In this document: in pieces, positions 21,767-33,578 of the stretch
Layout: each line of letters begins with the position of its first letter
How positions within the stretch are numbered: the first letter of the stretch is position 1
Source of the DNA: Buddleja alternifolia
Lineage: Eukaryota > Streptophyta > Magnoliopsida > Lamiales > Scrophulariaceae
Length of the DNA: 64,000 nucleotides
Direction of reading: 5' to 3'
Assembly (NCBI GenBank): GCA_019426215.1
Contig: CM033405.1
Location: 6,611,001-6,675,000, forward strand
Notes under the pieces: model-generated
The model's database searches: none
Seen by the model: only the letters and a program-made list of their open reading frames with translations
What the model was told of the DNA's origin: nothing
Program-made: the position numbers and the translations under genes

Positions 21767-23198
21767 TAGACTTGTCAATAGGTTGGCTTTACCCAGACCC
21801 AAACATTGGGTCTAAATTCAGACCCAAAACTTTGGGTCTTGATCTAAACCCAGAACCAGAGCCACACAGATCCATGTGTTTGGGCCTAAACCTAGACCCA
21901 CTTTAATTTTTTCTCTCCTCCTTCTGTTATCAGGTCTTTGTATGTATTTTTGTAATTCTAGGCCCAATATTTCCTTTCTCTTTGTGTTATTACCTTTATT
22001 TTGTATTTTTGTAATTCTAAGTCCAATCTGATTTCTTATTTCGGTATTATTATATTCTTGTGTTTATTTTGTAATTAGGAATTTTGATAAATATTTCAAA
22101 TTATAATTAATATAATTTTGTTAATAAATTAGTTATTTCATTACATAATTCAAGATTTTTTTAAAAAAACAACATAAGACATACTTTTAATCTGTTTTAT
22201 ACATATTTAATTTAATAAAGTTTGAATCTAAAATATCACTTATTAAAGAAAAAATACATAATCTATTTTTAATTAAAAGTGCTAAGCATAATATATATAT
22301 ATATATATGTATATATTAAATCAGATTTAAATATTTGTATACAAGATTATATATATATATATATATAACTCTAATAATCAGACTTAATATATTACCAAAA
22401 AAAATTAATATACATACATATATATATATATTAAATAAGATTTAATTATAATATAATAAATCAAATTTAAATATTTATATAAAAATTACATTTAATATAT
22501 CACCAAAAAAATTTAATATACATACATTTAAATTATATAATATGTATATATAAATATATTCAATCAAATTTAAGTAGTAAAATATTAAATCAGATTAAAA
22601 TACTTATATAAAAATCAAATTTAATTCATAAATAACTATAAAAAAGTAGATTTATTATGTATACATATGTATTATATAATATGTATATTTAAATCAAATC
22701 TTAAAAACTCAAGAATGGTGGAGGAGGGTGGCGGGGTCTTGACGAGGCAGCGATAGAGGGGGATGCTGAAGGGACGGCGATGATGAGAAGGGAAGAATGG
22801 TAGTAACACGGTGGCAGACGGTCAGGGAGAAGGAGGGAGTCTTACGACGAAGATGGGAGGACGGAGCGGCTACAATGATTATAGGAGGGTTGGTGGCAGC
22901 GGTAGTGGTGGTGGCGTCAGAGTAACGATGGCGGCGGTCCAACGACGGATGAGATGAAGAGGAGGTGTGAATATGAAATATTATTGGTAGTAAACATTCG
23001 GGTCTAGTAGAGATGAGGAGATATATAAATGAATTATTTGGGCTTTGGCTAGTTTAATATTTTGGATCTGGATTGGGTCCAGATTTAGATCTAGCCATAT
23101 GTTTGTTTCTCGGTCTAAACCCAAAACTTTACAAACCCAGACTCAGACTCAAAGTTTTGGGTCTGAGTCTGGATAAAGCCTATCCTTTAACAGGCCTA
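21767..23198. mobile_element. Non-autonomous hAT-like element
   Basis: 1432 bp. The ends start TAGACTTGTCAATAGG and, reverse-complemented, TAGGCCTGTTAAAGG, and share TTGGCTTTACCCAGAC-like sequence. Flanking 8-mers CCTTCGAC (21759-21766) and CCTCGGAC (23199-23206) match at 6 of 8 bases, the length of hAT duplications. Subterminal GACCCAAA/TTTGGGTC words recur on both sides, as hAT transposase sites often do. The middle is very AT-rich with several TA repeats (22283-22470). A GC-rich block lies at 22709-22960. No transposase is encoded. Confidence 0.7.
22709..22960 (-). other. GC-rich block inside the hAT-like element
   Basis: About 250 bp of G-rich plus strand in an otherwise AT-rich element. 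The minus strand is open for 77 codons with Thr/Ala/Pro/Ser-rich content and no domain. It may be a captured exon piece or simple G-rich sequence. Confidence 0.3.
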
Positions 23199-23586
23199 CC
23201 TCGGACTTCGAAATTGAGTCTTCAATAGATCAAATTCTTACCAAGAGGATAGGGAACAATGTTATGAAAACCGTTTCGGCTTAGCCTTTTGTGATATTTT
23301 CATAAATGTCCAAAACCGTGAGCCCCAATTCCTGGACTTGAGTTTTGCCTTCTCCATTAGAATTGTGTTGCCTTATAGTTCTCTATACATGTAAGCCATA
23401 ATTATTTTAAAGAAAAACATTGATAAACATGACAGAAAATAAAAAAGAAAAAGACAAAAAATTAAACTAAAAGTCTAGAACAATCTTTGCTGAAAAAAAA
23501 TAAAATACCCATTTGATCGAAAAGCAAAATAAAGTCAAGCAACGAAAACAGATATGCGGCTACTTTTGGATAGGGAAAAATAAATT
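23199..23586. other. Spacer
   Basis: No ORF, repeat or element border recognised. Confidence 0.4.
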
Positions 23587-23744
23587 CTAAGGTGGATCGG
23601 GAATATTGCTCCCGATCCATTTTACACCACACATTCAAATGAGTGGAATGGTTTTTACACCCACTTACCCTATGTAAACCACCCCACCCTAAGTGTTTAT
23701 GTGGTACAAAATGGATCGGGAGCAATACTCCAAGTCCACCATAG
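23587..23744. mobile_element. Short MITE with about 45-bp terminal inverted repeats
   Basis: 158 bp. The ends are CTAAGGTGGATCGGG and, reverse-complemented, CTATGGTGGACTTGG, continuing to TTGCTCCCGATCCATTTT in both. AATT lies on both sides, but it could be part of the repeat or a duplication. Superfamily not assigned. Confidence 0.65.
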
Positions 23745-26010
23745 AATTACCCAGAAGAGAGATAGAGTGGGAGAAAACTAGAGAGAGAGAGAGCAGAGAC
23801 GTTTGAGAAAAAAGAGCAGAAAATTCCACATGATAGAGGACAGAAGGTGGAAGTCCAATTTGGTCAATACCTATTTTTGGGCCAAAAACTATAACATTTT
23901 CTAGTCGAATATAATCAGATCCGAACACAATTTGGTCCGAATTTTGGGCCAAAATAGGCCGGAAAACATAGCCTAGATTTTTTTTGGACCTAAAGGAATT
24001 TGAACCATCATCAACTATGGAACCTCCACCATTCAAGCAACATACAATTTATGCTTATTTCGTACATCGTTTTAAATAAATAATGCTTACAATAAATTCA
24101 TATTATTTTGTATAAAATCATAATCACTATAATATGCAATTGTATGTCGTAATAAACAATATTTTCATATGCGATGTATATTAATATAAAATGTCAAAAT
24201 ATATGTTATAGATTTACTAAAAGCATAATTTTAAATATATAATATAGATAATATTTAAAATATATTAAAAATTAAATAAAGAATAATATATACTTTTGTA
24301 TATCATATATTTAATAAGTATTTATTGACGGAGTCAATGAATTGCATATACAAAAACTTAAATATTTTACATATGTAAATTTTGTATTTACAAATATGTG
24401 GTATACAGAACTATTTAATAGCATAGATGGAATATAACAATTATTAATTTAACTGAACCGATTACTTGAATGTGAAATTAAATTTGATATCTATATTTAT
24501 ATCCATATATATATATATATATATATTGTATATAAAAAAAAATTATAACTACACATTGTTTTTTTTATTATTATTTCTTGCATTCATATCAGTAAATATC
24601 ATTATATCTATGTATGTAAACAGCCTTTTTTATGTTATCTTTATTTAAGCAATTTAAATATTATGTATTATTTATAAAATAATATATTTCTTGTATTTAA
24701 ATATAATAAACTTTCTACCTTTTTATATGTGAATGTTGATTATTTCAGTATAAATATTTATTTATGTATTTAGACGTATAAGTATATATATATAGATATA
24801 CGTACGAAATACATATTACTGTATTAGTATATATAATGTGTACTCTATTTGAAATTTTATAAGATTACTTACCTACAAATGTATAGCTAAATGAAGCAAA
24901 ATGTTGAAGAGTCAATCGTAGGCGCTTGTTGTGCTAACTGGTGCAGGTTCTAATCTCAAAACTTTCATTTGGATATTTTTTTTGTAAGGAGAGAGGAATT
25001 GGAGGGAACAAATTTGATATTTCCTAAAATTATGTTGACTCGGCGAGTTAAGTCTTAACTCAGGGAGCTAAACGATTCTTGTGCTAATATTTGAATTTTT
25101 CTGGCAAAAATTTGAATCTTTCCGGTGACAAGGACCAAAAATGCTGCAAATTTCCAAGTTGAAAGACGAGTGGCCAATATGGAGGGCTAAAATTGAAATG
25201 AAGCCAACTTAACGGACGAATATTGCAATTTTTCGCAATGAAAACATGTCTTTAATGAATTTTCTAAATTGATTGAGTTATTATTGTATCGTGAGCCAGA
25301 ATGCCACTACTATATCAATTGTGGGATACATGATTGCATATTCTATATAGTTGAGTGTTGGCACACATGTCGGGTGTGGATAGGGCTAGGCTCCAACCAG
25401 TTAAGCATGGGCTAGTGGTCTTCATTGGTTCCCACTAGCCATGGTCAAAACTCACCACCCAACGATGTAGAGGTTCGTAGGAAGTGCGGCATATACATGT
25501 GATATTACTAACGGGCATTGTGAGTCTGTGTGGGGAGATACAAAGGGTTTTTTTTTTTAAAGCCTCGTTTTCAGGGGTGATAAGGAAGAAGTAACAAGAC
25601 CTAAAGAGTTACGAGCACAGTCATAGGTTACGATATTATTGCTGACATGGCCCTCTCATGCTTAAACGTGTAATGTAAGACTGACTTGTATATAATTGCC
25701 TGCTATATAAAGCCATGTATTAAATGCATATAGTGAAACTTGGGTATCATACCACTTATTGTTCAACTGTTATTGTGAACAAAAATTCTATTTTTACTCA
25801 TGATTTCGATGATCTTTAAATGAAATTTAATCAATTTCACATCGTAATTTATCATATTGGGTCTAAAACTACGTCAAGCACTTTTCACACGAACAATAGT
25901 GCTCACTAAGCATTTGCTTATATATTTCACTTCCTTCCTTCCGGTTAGAAGTGAGTTGACCAGTGAGACTGACTCGGACGATCATGAGTGTATACATAGA
26001 CAATCCTAGA
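23745..26010. other. AT-rich intergenic stretch
   Basis: 24060-24870 is extremely AT-rich with short TA runs. 24870-26010 has mixed composition. I recognise no gene, LTR border or terminal repeat. A TATA-like TGCTATATAAAG at about 25702 is isolated. Confidence 0.4.
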
Positions 26011-26900
26011 GGTGAATATTGTAGACTAAGTCATGGATAGTAAGTGTTTACATATAAGAAAAAATAGAATTTGGGCCGGCAACACATATAGAGCCCAAAA
26101 GAGAAGTGCAATCCTAATGAGGTCAGATGGGCCAAAAATGGGGTCTGCCAACTGTGGGGCCCAAAACCCGGAAACAAGGAATAGAGGGCAAACCTTTAAA
26201 AGCCCAATAACCATTAAAAAGGAGAAAGCAAGAGAAGTTTAAAGAAGTTTGATCCGATCAAGAAAATAGGCGCCAAGCGGAATAAATTTAAAAAGGAAGT
26301 TGCAAGTGGTTTCCGTGAGTTGGCGAACGTGGAGGTTACTAGAAAACCAAGACAGAAGACTAGAGTATATATGCGAGGAAGAAAAAGAATTAAGGGGCAG
26401 ACAACAATCATTGCAGAAAATTTCTTTCGTTCTATCTTTAGATTAGCTTAGAAATTCAGGGTAATTAGATTTTAGGATAATTAGTCCGTAATCTTAGATT
26501 AGTTCATTAACAGCAGTACTTTCGAGCTTTTCATTTCCGTGTAAAGAAGAATTCACTGAAGAATTCATGGAGGTATATCTACTTTTAAGTTTTTAAGTGT
26601 TGATTAATTGCTTAAATTTCAGTATATCTTCCTTAGTTATCAAGATATATTTTTATTTGAGCATTTAAGTGTTGATTAAATTGCTTAAATATTACTGTAT
26701 CTTTTTTATTATCTTCGTTTTTATATCACGAAAATTATTCACAAGGCTTAAACCACCATTAGCACATATAGGCGGGGGTTATTAGATAATTCTAGGTTGA
26801 GGATTATCAGGGGGCTTGGATCGAATATTCGAAATCCTTCCCTAGGCTAGTTTGTGCGAAAACACGAAACAGTAAGTTTACACAATTTTCTAGTTGGCGG
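26011..26900 (+). other. Possible decayed LTR end with primer-site-like sequence
   Basis: The pattern resembles an LTR: a TATA-like AGTATATATGCG (about 26366), a purine-rich leader, and a TTTACA end near 26882 followed by TTGGCGGTGTTAGC (about 26894), a poor match to the tRNA-Asp primer site. Two 45-bp direct repeats built on TTAAGTGTTGATTAA lie at about 26590-26710. No internal domains follow, so this is tentative. Confidence 0.3.
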
Positions 26901-26932
26901 TGTTAGCATTGTGACTATTATAAATCATTAGA

Positions 26933-27348
26933 TCGTGTCCAGATTTCGAATTTGACTCACGCTTTCAGGTTAATCCCTTTTGGGACTTAATTTTTTTTTT
27001 TTTTGTGGGGGAGGGGGGTGACACCCCTCTCCGCCACGCCCCAATAAACCACCTGCAACCACATATCATTCATCCATCCCTTCTACTCTTTCTCCCAGAG
27101 ACGCTCCGTGTGTCTATGGTTTGTTCAAAATATGTGTAAATCGTGTCCAGATTTCGAATTTGACTCACGCTTTCAGGTTAATCCCTTTTGGGACTTAATT
27201 TTTTTTTTTGGGGTGGGGGGGGGTGGGGGGTGACACCCCTCTCAGCCACGCCCCAATAAACCACCTGCAACCACATAACATTCTTCCATCCCTTCTACTC
27301 TTTCTCCTAGAGATCGCTCTGTGTGTCTGTGGTTTGTTCAAAATATGT
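26933..27348. repeat. 208-bp tandem duplication
   Basis: 26933-27140 and 27141-27348 are near-identical. Each copy starts TCGTGTCCAGATTTCG and contains a poly-T run, a G-run and GGGGTGACACCCC. The copies differ mainly in the length of the T and G runs. Confidence 0.9.
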
Positions 27349-28682
27349 GTTTGTGTGTGTATGTGCGTTGTGTTGATTCAAGTCGAGCGGGGAGGAGAGG
27401 TGAAGGGACGAGTGCGGAGGGCGATTGGAGACAGGACTAAGCGAGGAGGGTTTGTGCGTGGGGTGGGGCATCTCTCTAGGGAAGATGAAAGTATTCCTTC
27501 TTTCCTTTAATTCATTTAATTTAATTAAAAATGTTTAAAGTATCTACATGAATATTTAACGTTTGATTTGGAAATTTAATTTATATTTGTCAATAATTTT
27601 TTTTGTTATAATTTCAAAATCAGTTCATAAAAAATGATTTTTAATATTTTCAATTTTTTAAGAATGTTTGATGCCTTTTTGAATTTGTATATGTATAAAT
27701 GTTTTTTTATTAAAATTTGCACTTTTTTAAATTTATTGTAGAGTCTAAATATTAAATTATTCTATTTTTTTTTATGAGATATGATTTATTAAAATTTAAA
27801 ACTTATTTTAAAATATATGATCTTTCATATTTTGAATTATTTTAGAAATTCTTATGCTTTTTTGAATTTCTATATATTTTTTTGTGTAAAACTTTGAGCA
27901 TTTATTTAAATATTAAACTATTCTATTTTTCTATTAAATTATAATTTTATTAAATTAACAAAATAATTTCAAATATATGTATTTTCTTTAATGTTTTTTG
28001 ATTTCTAGACATTTGTTTATATTTTTTATTTTTTTATAACAATTTAATATTTATCTAAATATGAAATTATTCTGTGTTTTCCAATAGACCATAATTCATT
28101 CTAATTCTAAAATTCATTTGAAATATATAATTTTATTAATTTCTTTTTTTTTTGGACATTTTAAGAATTTTCATATTTAGATGCTTTTAATATGTTTTTT
28201 AATTTATTTGAATTTCTTATCCATCTGAACATTTAGAAATAAAAGCAAAGTTTTAAAAAAATACATGTAGCTAAATTTTTTTGGAAAATCAAAATCCCAC
28301 AAATTGATCTGATTACTTATGAGGTGACCAGTTCTGACCAAACTAGATTTTTCCGACCAATTTATTCCTCAATTCACGAATTTTTGATAATTACAGGAAC
28401 AATTTCGCCATCCCTACGAGACTAAATTAGCAATTTTTCCTGGAAAAAAATATATCTGCTCCTCTTGGATAATAATCAAAAGGTTATTCAATCTCTCAAC
28501 TTTTCAACGTTAGAAACACACCAAATTAAATTACAGAATAGCATATCATGAAATCTGAAAATTACAACAGATCCGTATTGCAAAATAACAGGACTGAGTT
28601 TCAAATTCCCTAGATTTTTAAGTCCAAATAATTGTCTTATAACACAATATAATTAATTTGCATAGTACAACTCAAAAACAAA
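27349..28682. other. AT-rich spacer
   Basis: Long, low-complexity T-rich sequence with no ORF beyond the 27208-27510 frame over the tandem repeat. No element borders seen. Confidence 0.45.
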
Positions 28683-29463
28683 GGCTGTGTTTGGTTTTAT
28701 TTTGGAGGGTGATTTTGGTGAAAATTTTGGTGAAACATTTTATTGGGAGTTGTGTATCTTGGTGAAAATGTGTTTGGTTTTATTTTGAAGAATTAGTATT
28801 TTAATCATTTTTCGCGAGAATGTGTTTGAATTAGCTATTTTGAAGTAACATTTGAGTGTTATTTTGGTGAAAATGTGTTTGGTTTTATTTTCAGAGGTAA
28901 CAAAAAACATTGTAGTAGTCAAATCATGTTAGTTTTTGTCTGAAAAAGTTGTTATAGTGATTAATTGATGATTGAAAAATATATTATAATATAAATTTGA
29001 AATTATTATAATATAAATAAATGATTATTTTATATAATTATATAATTTCTAAAATAATTATTTGTTCATATATTATTTTATAAATAAAAAAAAAGAAAAA
29101 AAAGGAGTTGGGGAACAGTGTCGTCTTCCCCAACCCCCAACACACAAAAAAACACACACTGACACACACACACACACACAAAAACACACACACACACAAC
29201 AATACACACACAATTACACACACGCGCACACAAACACACACACAGACACACACACATGAAAACACACACACACACACAAACTAAAAAGGGGGAGAGAGAG
29301 AGAGAGAGGAAAAAGAGAGAGGAGAGAGAGAGAAAAGTTGAGGGAGGGGACAAAAAAAATTTGAAATTGTTTGGCCAAAATATTTGGCCAAATATTCAAA
29401 CCAAACAAGTTTTGGGTTGAGTTTTGGTGAAAAACCCAACCCAAAATAAATCCAAACACAGCC
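28683..29463. mobile_element. MITE with GGCTGTGTTTGG termini (PIF/Harbinger-like)
   Basis: 781 bp. The left end is GGCTGTGTTTGGTTTTATTT and the right end, reverse-complemented, GGCTGTGTTTGGATTTATTT. Internal TTGGTGAAAATGTGTTTGG words are repeated at about 28694, 28760 and 28866. An AC-rich microsatellite (29140-29280) and a GA run (29288-29335) lie within. The flanks offer only AA/AAA as a duplication, so the superfamily is a guess. It ends 19 bp from the stop codon of the ankyrin/PGG gene and contains minus-strand AATAAA motifs (for example about 28697). Confidence 0.75.
29140..29335. repeat. AC and GA microsatellites
   Basis: ACACAC-rich run broken by AAA, followed by a GAGAGA run. Open frames across it on both strands are artefacts of the repeat. 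Confidence 0.9.
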
Positions 29464-29482
29464 AAAGTCTTCAACGTAATTA

Positions 29483-30109
29483 TTAAAAGACTTGACGATT
29501 GCTCTTTTTACCGAAAGTGAAAGGTCGGTTTGTCGAAGAAATCAACTCGATGAGAAGGGGGAATTGCAAGAGCACAAATGAAGTAACTGGCAAACAAGCC
29601 AATGCAGCCACTGGAATAAGAATCCACTCTTTCTTTTGTCCCAACACAAGATAGAGCGTCGCACTAAATGCCACCATCATAAATGTTATGGCGAGGAAGA
29701 GAGTGACAAGCCCAATTATTAATCTCTTGGGCAAAGCATACAAAAAATCGTCTTCTGCATAACGTGCTGTCAGGATAGCCAAGAACATTAACAGAGAAGT
29801 GGCCGATGTAAAGAGAGAGATAGCATCTGAAACAGCAAATACTATGAACGCAGTGTCCGTGGCAAAGATGGGGAAACCATTGCGAATTGTAGTGCCACTA
29901 TTAGTGCCACCTGGTACTGTAATAGCTGCAGCAAACATCACCGTAGCAATTAGTGCTGCTGCAATTGTACACGAGTTGGCCGTGTCCTTCATCCATTTCT
30001 CTCCTTCTTCTTTCAACTCCTTGTGTTCATCTGTGAATACCATCTTGGGAGATTTCCCATGTTTGTTTCCTTGTTCTCTATAAAAAGGGTGAACTAAATT
30101 TTCTACTTC
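29483..30109 (-). CDS. Terminal exon: PGG domain with four membrane segments
   Basis: 627 bp (208 codons plus TAA at 29483-29485). The acceptor TTGCAG precedes GAAGTAGAA at 30109. It starts [18 protein letters not shown], then [20 protein letters not shown], the canonical approach to the PGG domain. Membrane segment 1 ends in AAAITVPGG. Segments 2 ([20 protein letters not shown]), 3 ([20 protein letters not shown]) and 4 ([20 protein letters not shown]) follow, with [12 protein letters not shown] between 2 and 3. The upstream open reading to 30196 is intron. The tail is basic ([10 protein letters not shown]). Confidence 0.9.
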   Translation of the reverse strand, partial: EVENLVHPFYREQGNKHGKSPKMVFTDEHKELKEEGEKWMKDTANSCTIAAALIATVMFAAAITVPGGTNSGTTIRNGFPIFATDTAFIVFAVSDAISLFTSATSLLMFLAILTARYAEDDFLYALPKRLIIGLVTLFLAITFMMVAFSATLYLVLGQKKEWILIPVAALACLPVTSFVLLQFPLLIELISSTNRPFTFGKKSNRQVF

Positions 30110-33100
30110 CTGCAACATGAGCCAGTTCGTTGCAATTAGAAAATAAGAGAGGAGGCGCGGGATACATACATACATACATACATATATGTGAGACAAATGA
30201 TAAAGTTCAGGGACTATTAGTGGTATTTGGCCTATACTTTTTATTTACGTCTTCTATAATCATATATGATCACCACCATGTGTCTTCAACTAAATCCATT
30301 TCAGGAAATTAAACTTTTGATAAAATAATATTAGTATTATTTTTTAGCATGTTTGTACATAGATCATTAGTCCATATATCTTTCTTGATTAACATGGAGG
30401 GACAATATTGTCCATTTAAATAAATTAAAAAGTAAGTGCATGGGTATTATAATAATATGGAGTGTTTTCTAAAATTATAAAATTATAAAAATGTTTATAG
30501 AATTTAAGATTACCAAAATTAATAACCAACTTTTTGTTTAAAATGGAATATTGGTCGTGGGTGTAAAAATTTTCTTCTTCATTGTTGGTGGTTGGGAAAA
30601 ATCTATTTTATTTTATTGGTTAGTATTTTAGATAAATTAGGAATCTATTTGGTTTTCTTATATTAAATAGTGTCCTACCACAATTCATTTTTTTATCAAT
30701 AAGTAAAAGAGTTTCCAACTACTAAAATAATTTCAGATATTATTAAATGGTTTCCTACTACTAAATGGATTCTTTTACTTAATAAATTTAATTCTTAACT
30801 ATTAATTAATTAATTAATTAATTATTAATAATACGGGTGGGTTCGAAAGTCTTTTCACAGTGGAACAAACAATTGAGTTATTCACACATTTATATAGAGG
30901 TCATATATATATATATATATATATATATCCTGTGCAACATAATTATAGTTAGCACTATATTTAGGGCTTTTCGCAGATTGCACCCCTCAATTACCATTTT
31001 TTGGCACATTGCACCCTTAAATTCAATTTTTGGCACTTTGCACCATTCAATTGCAATTAATTGGCACTTTGCACCTACCAAACGAGTTTGCACCATCTGA
31101 CTCAACAAAAAGCCGAGTTTGCACCATCATACGTGCGCGTCGTCACGTGAAAATTCATAATTCATTGTGGAAAGCTTGGATTCATGAACCGTTTTCTTCC
31201 CACGAAACTAGACACATAGGGCTATCCACGTATATATCGCACATAATCAGAAGACATCTAGAACAAAGCAGTTTTGTATTAAAAAATTAGCTAAAAATCT
31301 GTTGGATGTTATCTCATACGTGCGCGTCTTCACGAGAAAATTCATAATTCATTGCAGAAAGCTCAGATTTATAAACCGTTTTCTTCCCACGAAACTAGAC
31401 ACATAGGGCTATCCACGTATATATCGCACATGATCAGGAGACGTCTATAACAAAGCCGTTTTGTATTAAAAAAATTAGCTAAAAATCTGTCGGCTGATAT
31501 CTCATACGTGCGCGTCGTCACGAGAAAATTCATAATTCATTGTGGAAAGCTCGGATTCATGAACCGTTTTCTTCCCACGAAACTAGACACATAGGGCTAT
31601 CCATGTATATATCGCACATAATCAGGAGACGTCTATAACAAAGCCGTTTTGTATTAAAAAATTAGCTAAAAATCGGTCGGATGTTATCTCATACGTGCGC
31701 GTCGTCACGAGAAAATTCATAATTCATTGGGGAAAGCTCGGATTCATGAACCGTTTTCTTCCCACGAAACGAAACACATAGGGCTATCCATGTATATATT
31801 GCACATAATCAAGAGACGTCTATAGACATCTATATATCATAACAGCCGACAGATGTTTAGCTAATCTTTTAATACTAAACTGCTTTGTTATTGACGTCTC
31901 CTGACTATGTGTGATATATGTGTGGATAACCCTATGTGTCTAGTTTAGTAGGAAGAAAACGTTTTACGAATTCGAGCTTTCTACAATGAATTATGAATTT
32001 TCTCGTGAAGACGCGCACGTATGAGATAACAGCCAACAGATTTTTAGCTAATTTTTTAATAAAAAAATGCCTTGTTCTAGATGTCTCCTGATTATGTGCT
32101 ATATATGCGTGGATATAACTATGTGTCTAGTTTCGTGGGAAGAAAATGGTTTACGAATCCGAGCTTTCTACAATGAATTATGAATTTTCTCGTGAAGACG
32201 CGCACGTATGAGATAACAGCCGACAGATTTTTAGCTACTTTTTTAATACAAAACTGCTTTATTATAGACGTCTCCTGATTATGTACGATATATACGTGGA
32301 TAGTCCTATGTGTCTAGTTTCGTGGGAAGAAAACGGTTCATGAATCTGAGCTTTCCACAATGATTTATGAATTTTCTCGTGACGATGCGCACGTATGATG
32401 GTGCAAACTCGGCTTTTTGTTGAGTCAGATGGTGCAAACTCGTTTGGTAGGTGCAAAGTGCCAATTAATTGCAATTGAATGGTGCAAAGTGCCAAAAATT
32501 GAATTTAAGGGTGCAATGTGCCAAAAAGTCGTAATTGAGGGGTGCAATCTGCCAAAAGCCCCTATATTTATGTTGCTTATGTTTGTCATTTTTCAATTTT
32601 GTTCTCATTTATTAGGAATTCTCATATTGTGTCAAATACTTTTTAAAAATTCTCACATCGGTCTCAACCGACAAAATTTTGACGGTCAACTCCGTTAGCC
32701 AACATTTTGACCAATTTTTTTGGGAGATTTTGCGCATGAATGACACGTGATATTGAATAATAACATTGTGAAATTGAATATAATCCGTAGAGCATTCATG
32801 CACGAATTCTACCCCAAAAGACCTGTCAAAATATTGACTAACAGAGTTGATCGTTAAATTTTGGAAAGAAAATTTGGTTGTGAAATTTTTAAAAGTTAAG
32901 GAACACAATATGAGACTCCTGTAACTAATGGGATCAAAATTGAAAATGACGAAACATATGGGAACAAAAATGCAATTTTTGGTTGTTAACTAATAAGTAC
33001 CTTGTACCACTGGATTTCACGTTGCATCTGGAGGGCGGCACCAGGTATCTGATTGAGTTTGTGAGATGGTGCTAGCTTTGCGGCCAAATGGAAGAGATTG

Positions 33101-33536
33101 TTATCATCCGAGTCTGTTATACACAAGTAATAGTGCTGTTTGTGATCGCTCATTTTATAAATGAGACTATAGACATGTTCAGAGCGATTCGTGACAGCGA
33201 TCCGCAACATCCTTTCACGCTCCAACTTTCCTCCAAAATGAAAAGCCGCAGGACAAACTTGTACAATCTCTTCAATCATCTCATGGGCCCCTGATCTTGC
33301 TGCGATCCCGATGACTTTACGATACAACTCCAAAATATGCTTAATACTAGTCCTGCCTTGAATTTCCACGCACAAACGTTTAACGAGTTTTAGTGCATCT
33401 TGATGGATCGAGAACTTCTTTTTGATGCTCTTTGTAAGGCCTGAAATGGAATATATTAGCATTTAATGGAAGGATTTTAGTGTTTACACTAACGATACGT
33501 CAAGGACTTTCCTTGCGTACCTAGCTATATATAAGC

Positions 33537-33578
<42 letters not shown>

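Noticed and set aside
23462..24036. Minus-strand frames of 87 and 115 codons
   Set aside because: They overlap a MITE and low-complexity sequence and show no domain.
24466..24648. 60-codon hydrophobic frame
   Set aside because: It is made of TA-rich low-complexity sequence and has no supporting context.
29038..29474. Several overlapping frames rich in Cys/Val or His/Thr
   Set aside because: They are translations of the AC and GA microsatellites.
30110..30196. N-terminal extension of the PGG exon starting at a Met near 30196
   Set aside because: A splice acceptor (TTGCAG) at 30110-30115 and exact continuity with the upstream exon show it is intron.
30837..32698. Paired 77-93 codon frames on opposite strands at both ends of the foldback element
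   Set aside because: They are mirror readings of the terminal inverted repeats and lack any domain.
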